DNA of 64,000 nucleotides from Bacillota bacterium (GTDB lineage Bacteria; Bacillota; Clostridia; Acetivibrionales; DSM-1351), in NCBI GenBank assembly GCA_023444055.1, contig JAEZRV010000044.1, forward strand, positions 62,001 to 126,000, in the 5' to 3' direction. The position numbers and the translations under genes are program-made. The notes under the pieces were generated by a model that saw only the letters and a program-made list of their open reading frames with translations, was not told where the DNA came from and searched no databases. Positions 19,594-28,916 of this stretch are shown here, piece by piece (position 1 is the first letter of the stretch; the number at the start of each line of letters is the position of its first letter).

Positions 19594-19647
19594 AGTTTTT
19601 AGTACTTTGATAAAATCACCGCCTTCAATTCTGTATATGCATTCTGT

Positions 19648-22600
19648 TTAAAAGTCAAATTCAAGCTCCTCCAAAGCATTTGCTTCGTCCGTTGATTTTA
19701 CTATAATCTCACTAATTAGTTGCTCTGGATACTCAGCCATCTGCCTTAAAATATCGCAATAATTTCTAATGTAGTTCTGCTCTATTGTTTTTTTCCGAAA
19801 CAGTTCTTCCTTGTATTCCACATGAAGCTGTATTCCGTTATCTGTCTCTTCCGCATCGATGGATAAATCAAGTTTTGCGTACTGGTTCACAAGTTGATAA
19901 TGGGTTACCTCAATTCCATTAAGCTCATATTTAGGCATCTTGATATTCTGTGTAATAAACATCGTATCATACAATGGGCTTCTATTTTCCTCACATTGTA
20001 TATTTAACTCATCGATAACTTGCTCAATCGGATATTCCTGATTTTCGTAAGCTGAAAGAACATGGGATTTTATGTCTTCCAAAAACCCTTGTACTTGATA
20101 ATCTTCTTCCACAATACAGCGTATTGCAATAAAGTTCAGAAAATCTCCAATCACATTCTCTACTTCTTTTTGCCGCCTTCCTGCTGCAACCGTTCCAACA
20201 ATAATGTCTTCTGCGTTCGTGAGTTTATGAAGCAAAATAAAATACCCGCACAAAAGTACCATATTTAATGTTGCATTCTTTTCTTTTGCAAATTCTTTGA
20301 GCATTTCTGTGCATTCTTTATCAATAGTATAGTGAATTGAACTTCCCTTAAATGAACTGGTATCTGGACGCTTAAAATCTAAAGGCAAGTCCAAAACCGG
20401 TATATCTCCTGAACAAACATAATGCCAATATTCTCGTTGTTCTTGATAATTTTCTTCATTCATATTTTTTTTGAACCATTGTACATAATCCTTATACTGG
20501 ACCGATAATGGACTTAACTCTTTTCCATTATATAAATCCATGAAATCCCGCATAAAAATACTCTTGGATGTACCGTCAGAAACAATATGATGCAAATCTA
20601 TCAGTAACGCTGCCTGTTCTTTTGAAAAAATAATGAGCTTCGCACGAAACAATGGTGCCTTCGTTAAATCAAATGGTCTGACAAACTTTTCAATTTCTGC
20701 GTCTAAGCTATTTCTTTCCCCTTCAGCTGTTTCCAAAGAGAACGTAATTGCATCATGAATAATCTGTACACAGTTTCCTTTTCGTATCTCAAATGAAGTA
20801 CGAAGGCTTTCATGTCTGGTTATCATCTTCTGGAAAGTGGATTCTAGATACTTTACATTCACCTCTCCTTTAAGCAGAAGGACTTCTGGCATATTATATG
20901 TACAATTAATATTTTCTTTCTGGCTCAGCAAATAGAACCGCCTTTGCGCTAATGAGGTATCATAACATTCCTGTTTTTCACTTGCCGTAATGACATCCTG
21001 AAGTTTTGATGTCTTTTCTTCACTGACTTGTCTGGCAAAGCTTCCAATATTCTCACTATTGATGAGATCTGCTAATGTTGCTTCAACATGTAGCCTTTTT
21101 TTTAAGAGATTTATGATTTTCATTGCCACTATTGAATCTCCGCCCACCTGAAAGAAATTATCCGACACCTTAATCTTTCGGTAGCCCAGGACTTCCGCAA
21201 ACAATTCTGCAATCTCTTTTTGCAACTTCGATAGAGATTCCTCTCCTGCATCAATCTCTACTTCATATTTAGCTTGTATCACCTGTTTTTGTTCTGGTGC
21301 TTCTTGGGCAAGGTCTATGGTCTTCCATAAATTTTGGCTTATCTGGAAAGGCAGTAACTTTCCTAATTCAAAAATCTTACCTTTCCTATTTAATTTTCCT
21401 GCAAAAAATTTACGCCCTGGAAAATGAATTGCCTGTTTAAATGCTCCCAATATTTCATCTTCATTAACAGGTTCGAATACTTGCTTGCTTTCGTCAAAAG
21501 GTTGTTTAGAAAATGAAATGGCGCGGCTCCATGCTGGATAACTGATTGAGATGATCTTTCCTTTCTTATTTCCGTATGCTGCTGCAAACGCTTCCATAAA
21601 ATAATTTCCTGCAACGTATCCTGCTGAACCTTCGCCGCCTGTCAGTGTAATCGTAGACGATAGGCATACAAAGAAATCTGGGTTTTCACCTTTTGTATAC
21701 TGATAGAGCAATCTGGTACCATGCACTTTAGGCATAAGCACCTTTCGAAATGTCTCAAAGTCCATCTCTCTGATAGGTGTTCCAATGCATCCAACTCCTA
21801 CAGCAGCACAATTAATAATTCCATTTATTCTACGATATTTTCCTGCAATAAAATCAATGTTCTTCTTTACTTCTTCTTCGCTCGTAATATCAACATTCAA
21901 GATTTCCAGGTTTTTCGCATGTTCCTTAATATACTGAATACTTTTTTCTTTCTCCTCTTCGTATGACTTTGATCTGCATAACAAAATGATATTACATTCT
22001 GCAATCTGTGACAGATATTTTGCAAGTTCTAAGCCTATCGCACCTGTTCCACCTGCAATGACATAAACGCCTAGTTCTTTTATCTGAAAATTTTCTTCTA
22101 CATTCTCGGTTTGTAAAAACTCCAATTCTTCCACATACCGTCTCCCATTCCTGCAAGCTGTCAAAAAGGCATCTGACTCCGTTGTAAGTTCTAAGTAAAC
22201 CTGTCTTGCTTCCATATCAGGATCGATATCAATTGCCCTTACCTTTAGCTTATACTCTTCTATATTCACAACTTTAGCAAGCCCATACATGGTGGCATGC
22301 AGGCAATTTTCTGGTACACATTTTGTCTCTACTGCATTTACATTCGAGGTTACTACAACAACCTGTATATTTTCTAACTTATATTGTTTGATTGCTTTTA
22401 TCAGATAAAACATGCTGTATAAGCCTTTTTCACACAGCTGATCCGTTGACAGCTCATGCGTTGCCTCCTGCCTTCCTCCAACAGTTCCCATATGTACAAT
22501 CGCAGTAATGTTTTGATAAAAAATTTCATCCATTAATGCCATATAATCCTCTTGTACTGGCTCAATTATATACTCATCAGCTGCAACTTTCTCATAATGT

Positions 22601-24558
22601 TCACCCAAAAAAACTTGTACAACATGATAACCGTCGCTCTTGTAACAGTTACAGATTTCATCTCCTAACCCTTTACATTCTTGTATTATAAGAATTGTAC
22701 TGCCCTCTTGTAAATGTATCTTTTCCTTATTTTTCTTTTCTTGTTCCACCCACTTGTATTCTAATAACGGATACTGCAGATCCTGTCCATCACTATTTTC
22801 ATCACTATTTCCATCTATCCAGCATCTTGTTGGCTCAAAAGCATAAGTTGGCAAGGAAACTTTTTTTATATCATGTTCCCTGTAAATTGTATTCCAATCA
22901 ATGTCTTTCCCTTCTATATAGGACTTTCCAATTTCAGAAAGTTCTGCGTAATCACTTGCATCTAGCATATTATTTTTCATTCCATTTTGCTGGATGTCAC
23001 TTAGCTTTTGCCTTAGATCTGTAATGTTTTCTACAAGCATTGCGATTCGGTACGGATAATGCGCACGTCCTGTGGCGGCTGTATAACATATTTCTTCCAA
23101 AGTACAACCCTTATAATCATATACTGAATACTTTTTAGCTAGATTTAGTAACGCTGGTCTCGTTTTAGCTGATAGACAAAAAAGTTGAACCTGTTTGTTT
23201 ATTTTCTTTTCCTGAATAGGTGCTTCCTGTAATACTACATGACAGTTTGTCCCACTAAATCCAAATGAACTTACACCACATGTTCTTTTGGATTTACACT
23301 TCCATTTCTGAAGTCTGTCATTTACATAAACCGCAGATTCCATAAAAGGAATGATAGAATTCGGTCTTTCAAAATGTAAAGATGGAAGTAGATACTGATA
23401 TTTTAAGGACAAAACTGCTTTTACCAATCCAGCAAGTCCCGAACAAGCATCGGTATGTCCAATATTTGTCTTAACTGAACTGATTGCACAAAACTGTTTT
23501 CTGCTTGTATATTTTTGAAAAGCCATTTTGAGTCCCTGTACTTCCGCAGGATCTCCTAGTCTTGTTCCTGTCCCATGTGCTTCGACATACTCAATACATT
23601 CTGGATTGATATTTGCATTCTTCCATGCCTTTTCGATAACTTCCGCTTGTGCAAATGGATTTGGTGCCGTCATGCCGTTTGATGCCCCATCCTGGTTTAC
23701 TGCACTTCCAAGAACAACAGCCTGTATATTATCGTGGTCTTCCATTGCCTTCGACAACGGTTTGAGCAATAAGGAAACAATTGCTTCTCCTCCTCCGAAG
23801 CCATTAGCTAAGTCATCAAATGCTCTTGTTTTACGGTCTTTTGCTACTATTTCCAATTCAAATCCACGTGAGGGCTGTATATAACATTGTACTCCTCCTG
23901 CAACTGCCATCTCGCATTCTCCACTACGAATAGACTGACATGCAATGTGTAATGCAACAAGAGAAGAAGAACATAAGGTATTTACAACCATATTGGCTCC
24001 CCTTAGATTTAACAAATAAGCAATTCTGCTTGCAATAACAGGTGGCAGACTTCCCGTTGTATACATAGCCAATGCTTCTTCTTCCTTTGCCTGAATCAGT
24101 TCACGATAATCATCTGGCCCCGAATACCCTACAAATACTCCCGTATTACTTCCTTCAATTTTTTTGTTAGCATAACCTGCATCTTCTATTGCTTCCCATG
24201 TTGTCTCCAAAAAAATTCTCTGTGCTGGAGACATATGTTTCGCTTCATTTGGAGAAAGCGAGAAAAACTCATAATCAAATTGGTCAATATGATTTAAGAA
24301 TCCTCCTTCTTCAAATTTTACTGTTTGGGGACCATACTTTCTGCTTTTACAAAAATCTAATGCGTCCTTTCGCCTATTCTTAGGCAATTCACTTATACAG
24401 TCTTTTCCGTTTTGTATTTTTTTCCAAAACTCCTCTACAGAATCAGCACCTGGCATTCTTACAGACATTCCTATTATTGCAATTCCAGATTTATCTTGTT
24501 TTCTTATCTGGGTCTTGTTGGTTTTCTGACTGAAAAATGTATCAAGTCCCTCAAACAT
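19648..24558 (-). CDS. hybrid PKS/NRPS: KS - KR - ACP - C
   Basis: A 1636-residue protein. KS with Cys196 in VNTLCSSSL (Leu replaces Ala of the usual TACSS), EAHGTGT and NIGHTDACSG; no AT and no recognisable DH; KR with GGTGAIG near 839 and Tyr in AGYVAGN; ACP with GGDSI near 1139; then a complete condensation domain with HHIVSDG near 1324. It should extend an NRPS-bound amino acid by one malonyl unit, reduce it to a beta-hydroxy acyl chain and condense it onto the glycine module of the next protein, which begins with only half a C domain. The protein ends in LEELEFDF, part of a Phe-Asp tail shared with three neighbouring proteins. SD GGGAGG precedes ATG. The domain order is well supported; stereochemistry and chain identity are not visible. 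Confidence 0.94.
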   Translation of the reverse strand: MFEGLDTFFSQKTNKTQIRKQDKSGIAIIGMSVRMPGADSVEEFWKKIQNGKDCISELPKNRRKDALDFCKSRKYGPQTVKFEEGGFLNHIDQFDYEFFSLSPNEAKHMSPAQRIFLETTWEAIEDAGYANKKIEGSNTGVFVGYSGPDDYRELIQAKEEEALAMYTTGSLPPVIASRIAYLLNLRGANMVVNTLCSSSLVALHIACQSIRSGECEMAVAGGVQCYIQPSRGFELEIVAKDRKTRAFDDLANGFGGGEAIVSLLLKPLSKAMEDHDNIQAVVLGSAVNQDGASNGMTAPNPFAQAEVIEKAWKNANINPECIEYVEAHGTGTRLGDPAEVQGLKMAFQKYTSRKQFCAISSVKTNIGHTDACSGLAGLVKAVLSLKYQYLLPSLHFERPNSIIPFMESAVYVNDRLQKWKCKSKRTCGVSSFGFSGTNCHVVLQEAPIQEKKINKQVQLFCLSAKTRPALLNLAKKYSVYDYKGCTLEEICYTAATGRAHYPYRIAMLVENITDLRQKLSDIQQNGMKNNMLDASDYAELSEIGKSYIEGKDIDWNTIYREHDIKKVSLPTYAFEPTRCWIDGNSDENSDGQDLQYPLLEYKWVEQEKKNKEKIHLQEGSTILIIQECKGLGDEICNCYKSDGYHVVQVFLGEHYEKVAADEYIIEPVQEDYMALMDEIFYQNITAIVHMGTVGGRQEATHELSTDQLCEKGLYSMFYLIKAIKQYKLENIQVVVVTSNVNAVETKCVPENCLHATMYGLAKVVNIEEYKLKVRAIDIDPDMEARQVYLELTTESDAFLTACRNGRRYVEELEFLQTENVEENFQIKELGVYVIAGGTGAIGLELAKYLSQIAECNIILLCRSKSYEEEKEKSIQYIKEHAKNLEILNVDITSEEEVKKNIDFIAGKYRRINGIINCAAVGVGCIGTPIREMDFETFRKVLMPKVHGTRLLYQYTKGENPDFFVCLSSTITLTGGEGSAGYVAGNYFMEAFAAAYGNKKGKIISISYPAWSRAISFSKQPFDESKQVFEPVNEDEILGAFKQAIHFPGRKFFAGKLNRKGKIFELGKLLPFQISQNLWKTIDLAQEAPEQKQVIQAKYEVEIDAGEESLSKLQKEIAELFAEVLGYRKIKVSDNFFQVGGDSIVAMKIINLLKKRLHVEATLADLINSENIGSFARQVSEEKTSKLQDVITASEKQECYDTSLAQRRFYLLSQKENINCTYNMPEVLLLKGEVNVKYLESTFQKMITRHESLRTSFEIRKGNCVQIIHDAITFSLETAEGERNSLDAEIEKFVRPFDLTKAPLFRAKLIIFSKEQAALLIDLHHIVSDGTSKSIFMRDFMDLYNGKELSPLSVQYKDYVQWFKKNMNEENYQEQREYWHYVCSGDIPVLDLPLDFKRPDTSSFKGSSIHYTIDKECTEMLKEFAKEKNATLNMVLLCGYFILLHKLTNAEDIIVGTVAAGRRQKEVENVIGDFLNFIAIRCIVEEDYQVQGFLEDIKSHVLSAYENQEYPIEQVIDELNIQCEENRSPLYDTMFITQNIKMPKYELNGIEVTHYQLVNQYAKLDLSIDAEETDNGIQLHVEYKEELFRKKTIEQNYIRNYCDILRQMAEYPEQLISEIIVKSTDEANALEELEFDF

Positions 24559-24572
24559 CTTATTCCCTCCCG

Positions 24573-27500
24573 CTAAATATCCTCATTTGAGACAAACTCT
24601 TCTAAAAACTTAATCAATAAGTCAAGAAGTTCTGTCAATTTATCTTCTGAGATACGATTGCTATTATACTTACACTGCACATAGGCTTCTTCATCCACTT
24701 CAATAAGCGATAAATAGATATCTGAATAGAACAAGAAATCAGATGATGTATTTCCCTTTTTAGTCTCCCATATCACAACAATTCTGTTTTGCTTTTTCTT
24801 TACTTGAATCTCATATTCCTTACTGCCAATATCAAATTTATCGCATACTCCTAATTCTAACTTTTGAATCAGGTAAATCAGGTTTTCTTGTGCCTTAATC
24901 TTATCTAATTCTAATACTATCTTGTAAAGCACCTCATCCGTTTCATTTACATATACATAACTGTTTGCTTTATCCGTGCAAAATTTTGAAAATAGATACG
25001 TACCTAAACCAGCCATAATCTCGTCCACAGTAACTGATTTTTTCTTAGCCAAAATTTTTAGCAGTTGCATACTCTTCTGTGGAATGACAGCTTCTAATTG
25101 ATCATATCCATTCTTAACTAGATCATTTGATAACAACTCTTCTAAAGCTTCCATGCCTTCAATTATCAAATTATGTTGATTTTTCCCACTAATTCTAAAT
25201 TCAATCAAATGTGCTAACTTTTGTATCGTTGCGTAAGAAAACAAATCTACAAGGGACAAAACATCTGGATAGGTTTCATTGATTTTTTCATATAATTTCA
25301 TAAGCAAAATGCTATTTCCACCTAATGCAAAAAAGGCATCTTTGCTTCCAACTCTCTCTAAATGAAGTACTTCTTTAAACAGAGAGGCGATAAAGATTTC
25401 CATCTCTCCTTCTGGTTCCACAAAACTATAGGAACTTATAAATTCTTCTTCTCGATCAACCAATACTCTTCTATCAATTTTACCATTCATATTCTTTGGC
25501 AAAGTATTCAATTGTATAAACCGGTTTGGAACCATATAATCTGGTAATATCGTATGAAGGAACTCCGTAATTTTATCAGGCTCTTCTTTTTTATCTGCAA
25601 CAAAATATGCACATAACGATGCATTTTCCTTTCCTGCATTTTTACAAACGACTACAGCCTCTTTTATATTTTCATACTCTAACATGTTTTGTTCAATTTC
25701 TTCCAATTCAATTCGGTAACCGCTTATTTTAATCTGATTGTCAGCTCTACCTAAGAAGAAAAGATTTCCTTCTTTATCCCAATAACCGATGTCTCCTGTT
25801 CGATACATCTTTTCCGTTCTTTCTGAAATCGAAATATCAATAAACTTCTCATTATTTATATTAGGAATTCCTATATATCCATTAGATAGTCCCTTCCCAG
25901 CAATGAATAGTTCTCCAGGTGTATAAATACCTGCCAAATTTAAATCCTGGTTCATAATATAGATATGACAATTCTTAATAGGTTTTCCAATACAGTTTGC
26001 CTTCTCTTCCTCTAATCCAATACAACTAGTTGATACAATTGTATTTTCCGTTGGACCATATTCATTTATAATTTGAACGCCTGGACACTTTTCTTTACTT
26101 AAACGAATCGTATCAACAGAAGTTCTATCTCCAGCTAATACAACAAATCGAAGGCTTTTCAATTCCTCACTTTTTGCATTTTCAAGTATTGCATGATAGA
26201 AAATAGGAATCGTACTAAAGCAAGTCACTCCTTGTTCTGTTATCAGATTCCTTATGTATTGAAAATCTCCACGCATCTTGCTATCTGGTAAAATTATTTT
26301 TCCGCCTGTTAAAAGTGCCGAATATAGATTCGTTCCAAATCCATCAAATGAAACAGAGAGTAGCTGTAATACCACATCTGTTTGCTCCATTTCATATGCC
26401 TTATTTCTCCATTGGAATAGATTTGATAACCCTCTATGTGTTACCATAACTCCTTTTGGCTTTCCAGATGTTCCCGATGTATAGACAATATACGCAAGGT
26501 TACCTTCTTCTATCACTGGCTTTTGGTCTTCTTGTACGACTGCATTCCAATTAATCATATTCACGTCAATTGCCTGATCCTTTTTTCCTAATTGCTGGAT
26601 TACGTTTTTCGTTGACAAGACACAAGAAGCATTGCTGTTTTCTAGCATATATTCGATTCTATTTTTTGCATAGTTCACATCAATTGGCAAATAGGCTGCA
26701 CCAGCTTTTAAGACACCAAGTATCGCTGCAACTAATTCTACAGAGTAATCTAAAATGACAGCAACCACATCATTTACCTTCACACCATTTTGCTGTAAGT
26801 ATGCCTTCACACACTCGGCTTTTTGATTCATTTCTGCATATGTTATAGTGCCCTCAGCAGTCATGAGTACAATATTTTCTGGTACTTTTCGCACCATAAC
26901 TTCAAACTGTTCAATCACAGAATAAAAGTTCTCATCCTGATATTTTTGATTAAATTGTTGCACAACAAGTTTCCTTTTTTCTGTTGTTGAAATTTCAATA
27001 TTCTTTACAAGAATGTTCAAATCCTCAGCTATCTGTTCTATCATATAGTTCAAGCTCTCTACCATTTGCTCGATGCTGCTTTGCTCAAACTTTGCCTCAT
27101 TAAATGTAAGTCTAACGTCAATGCTATCTTTCTTTTCAATTGCCATTATAAGACTGTTTTTTTCTGAATGGATAAAGGAACTATAATCCTCTTCCTTATG
27201 TAAACCATCCATGTAAATAATATATTTTTGTGACACTTCATCTAAAAATTCATCCGAAGTTAATCCTGCTATATCTTCATTCTGATACTTATAAGAAGTA
27301 ATTAAATCCAATCTTGTTTCATTTAAAACCTCCTTAAAGGTTTTCATTCCATCAACTATACAAGAAATTGGTAATATTTTTTTAACTCCATTAGAAATAC
27401 TAGATTCTCTATAAATAGGCGTTCCTGCTGTAATAGATCCCTGTCGTGAATTCTTTCTTGCAAAACATTCAAATACAGAAAAAAAGAAAACGTAAATTAG

Positions 27501-27671
27501 AAAGTCATTATTTTTACATACCTTAATAATCTGCTCTATAGTATTATTCGTTAATGGCAGGCTCATCGTGTTTTCTTTCCATTGTTGTCCTGTACTCTGT
27601 TCCTGGTAAAAATTAATTGCTTCTAACCGACTTAACTTTTCATTCCAAAACTGTTCTTGTCTACTCTGCAA
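24573..27671 (-). CDS. single-module NRPS: half-C - A - T - C-like tail
   Basis: A 1032-residue synthetase. Residues 1-~250 match the second half of a condensation domain (starting near the FWNEKL element) and have no HHxxxDG. The A domain has YTSGTSG near 399 and the T domain GGNSI near 784; a ~180-residue tail resembles a degenerate C-domain lobe. The A4 region reads FDGFGTNLY, and the pocket residues read by alignment to GrsA are approximately D-G-T-S-V-A-E-I-V, which I do not recognise, so the substrate is unassigned. The start is TTG, 7 bases after AGGAGG. A stand-alone full C domain is encoded three genes earlier and probably supplies the missing condensation activity. This is likely the first amino-acid-loading module, followed directly by the KS-KR-ACP-C protein. 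Confidence 0.92.
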   Translation of the reverse strand: MQSRQEQFWNEKLSRLEAINFYQEQSTGQQWKENTMSLPLTNNTIEQIIKVCKNNDFLIYVFFFSVFECFARKNSRQGSITAGTPIYRESSISNGVKKILPISCIVDGMKTFKEVLNETRLDLITSYKYQNEDIAGLTSDEFLDEVSQKYIIYMDGLHKEEDYSSFIHSEKNSLIMAIEKKDSIDVRLTFNEAKFEQSSIEQMVESLNYMIEQIAEDLNILVKNIEISTTEKRKLVVQQFNQKYQDENFYSVIEQFEVMVRKVPENIVLMTAEGTITYAEMNQKAECVKAYLQQNGVKVNDVVAVILDYSVELVAAILGVLKAGAAYLPIDVNYAKNRIEYMLENSNASCVLSTKNVIQQLGKKDQAIDVNMINWNAVVQEDQKPVIEEGNLAYIVYTSGTSGKPKGVMVTHRGLSNLFQWRNKAYEMEQTDVVLQLLSVSFDGFGTNLYSALLTGGKIILPDSKMRGDFQYIRNLITEQGVTCFSTIPIFYHAILENAKSEELKSLRFVVLAGDRTSVDTIRLSKEKCPGVQIINEYGPTENTIVSTSCIGLEEEKANCIGKPIKNCHIYIMNQDLNLAGIYTPGELFIAGKGLSNGYIGIPNINNEKFIDISISERTEKMYRTGDIGYWDKEGNLFFLGRADNQIKISGYRIELEEIEQNMLEYENIKEAVVVCKNAGKENASLCAYFVADKKEEPDKITEFLHTILPDYMVPNRFIQLNTLPKNMNGKIDRRVLVDREEEFISSYSFVEPEGEMEIFIASLFKEVLHLERVGSKDAFFALGGNSILLMKLYEKINETYPDVLSLVDLFSYATIQKLAHLIEFRISGKNQHNLIIEGMEALEELLSNDLVKNGYDQLEAVIPQKSMQLLKILAKKKSVTVDEIMAGLGTYLFSKFCTDKANSYVYVNETDEVLYKIVLELDKIKAQENLIYLIQKLELGVCDKFDIGSKEYEIQVKKKQNRIVVIWETKKGNTSSDFLFYSDIYLSLIEVDEEAYVQCKYNSNRISEDKLTELLDLLIKFLEEFVSNEDI

Positions 27672-27728
27672 CGCTATTCCTCCTAGTCTAGTTTTCTAAG
27701 TTTACTTCTTCAAGTTTCTTATTACTAA

Positions 27729-28892
27729 TTAATCAAATTTGAAGTCTTCCAAGTCACAATGTCCTTCCTCATCAAATTGTTCATTCACATTAGTTTCAAG
27801 GATGCTTCTTTTATACTCATCATATTCTGAGTAGAATTTAAATGCGAGGTCAAAAACTTCTCTTGTATTTTGCACATCAGTACACTTCTTAACGAATTCA
27901 TCACAATAATGACAGCTGAAGCAGTCATTTTTACAGAAGTTTGGTATTTTTACAAATGGTTCAAGAAAATTCCCTATCTTCTTATTATCAAAATAAACTT
28001 CAAATGAATTAGTTGGCGCAAACATGTCCAGTAATTCCATTAGATTCCCTTCATAGTTTTCAGATAAATAAGCTTCGGCTGCACGTACTGGATCTCCATT
28101 TTTAACTGCTTGTCTGCCTTGTAACTTATAATACTTAATTCCTATTTCTTCATAATACTTCATATCTTCAGGTCTTATCCAGCACATTTTTAAAAGATTA
28201 TTTACATGTTTACATCGGTTCATCATACATCTATGGGAATAATATGTAACACTTCCATTTATAGAATCAATTCCACTATCATGTGATGTCTGATTATGAT
28301 GGAACATTTCATATATACAATTCTTATGACAGATTACGTTTGTAATCAATTCTACATTTTCACCAAAGGAATTTCGAATTCTCTTTATGGTATCAAAATC
28401 ACGGTTAATGGTTTCATCCAGAACAATTTTGTCCACTCCAAGGTCCTTGTACAACATTGCCTTATTTGCATTAATTATCTGGCAAACTGTTGAGGCTTTG
28501 ATTTCAAAGTCATATTTTTTCAAACGTATGATTTCCATAATTGAAGGAAGTGTAACCGTTAAGGAACGAACTCCTGCATCATATAAGCGATCAAGAAAAC
28601 CGAGTATCTCTTCCATTCCACTTTTTGTAAACTCCATATTGGACATACAAGTTGTATTTAGTGTATAATTAAATCCAATCCCATTACCCTTAGAAAATGC
28701 AATATATTCTTTCATATGCTGTAGATCAACATTTGGAATTAAATCGTAAGCTCTTCCTGAACCTACCTTGTTCCCAATTGTGATTTGTCCATAAGTCTCA
28801 TATATTTTTCCATCTTTATATTTTTCGTTTAACTCTGCGAATTTTTCAATTGTTCTATTAGAAAAATCAGCTGGCATATTTAGAAGTTTCAT
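27729..28892 (-). CDS. U32-family-like Fe-S TIM-barrel protein (second copy)
   Basis: About 387 residues from the ATG at 28892, which has AAAGGTGA 8 bases upstream; a GTG at 28904 is an alternative start. It resembles the so-called peptidase U32 family, whose better-studied members (UbiU/UbiV, RlhA, TrhP) are 4Fe-4S proteins used in O2-independent hydroxylation rather than proteases. Visible cysteines are CHKNC (188, 192) followed by FHHN, Cys222 and a cluster Cys320-x3-Cys324-x2-Cys327-x2-Cys330. There is no radical-SAM CxxxCxxC signature. It ends in LEDFKFD. It is paralogous to, and the same length as, the upstream neighbour and sits directly before the first NRPS module. The inferred role is tailoring, perhaps hydroxylation, of a carrier-bound intermediate, possibly as a heterodimer. 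The exact reaction is unknown. Confidence 0.8.
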   Translation of the reverse strand: MKLLNMPADFSNRTIEKFAELNEKYKDGKIYETYGQITIGNKVGSGRAYDLIPNVDLQHMKEYIAFSKGNGIGFNYTLNTTCMSNMEFTKSGMEEILGFLDRLYDAGVRSLTVTLPSIMEIIRLKKYDFEIKASTVCQIINANKAMLYKDLGVDKIVLDETINRDFDTIKRIRNSFGENVELITNVICHKNCIYEMFHHNQTSHDSGIDSINGSVTYYSHRCMMNRCKHVNNLLKMCWIRPEDMKYYEEIGIKYYKLQGRQAVKNGDPVRAAEAYLSENYEGNLMELLDMFAPTNSFEVYFDNKKIGNFLEPFVKIPNFCKNDCFSCHYCDEFVKKCTDVQNTREVFDLAFKFYSEYDEYKRSILETNVNEQFDEEGHCDLEDFKFD

Positions 28893-28916
28893 AACTGTTA
28901 TCACCTTTATTCCTTC

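Noticed and set aside
22695..23884. 109- and 118-codon plus-strand frames within the PKS/NRPS gene
   Set aside because: Both are antisense to well-conserved KS-region sequence, with no ribosome site or family resemblance.
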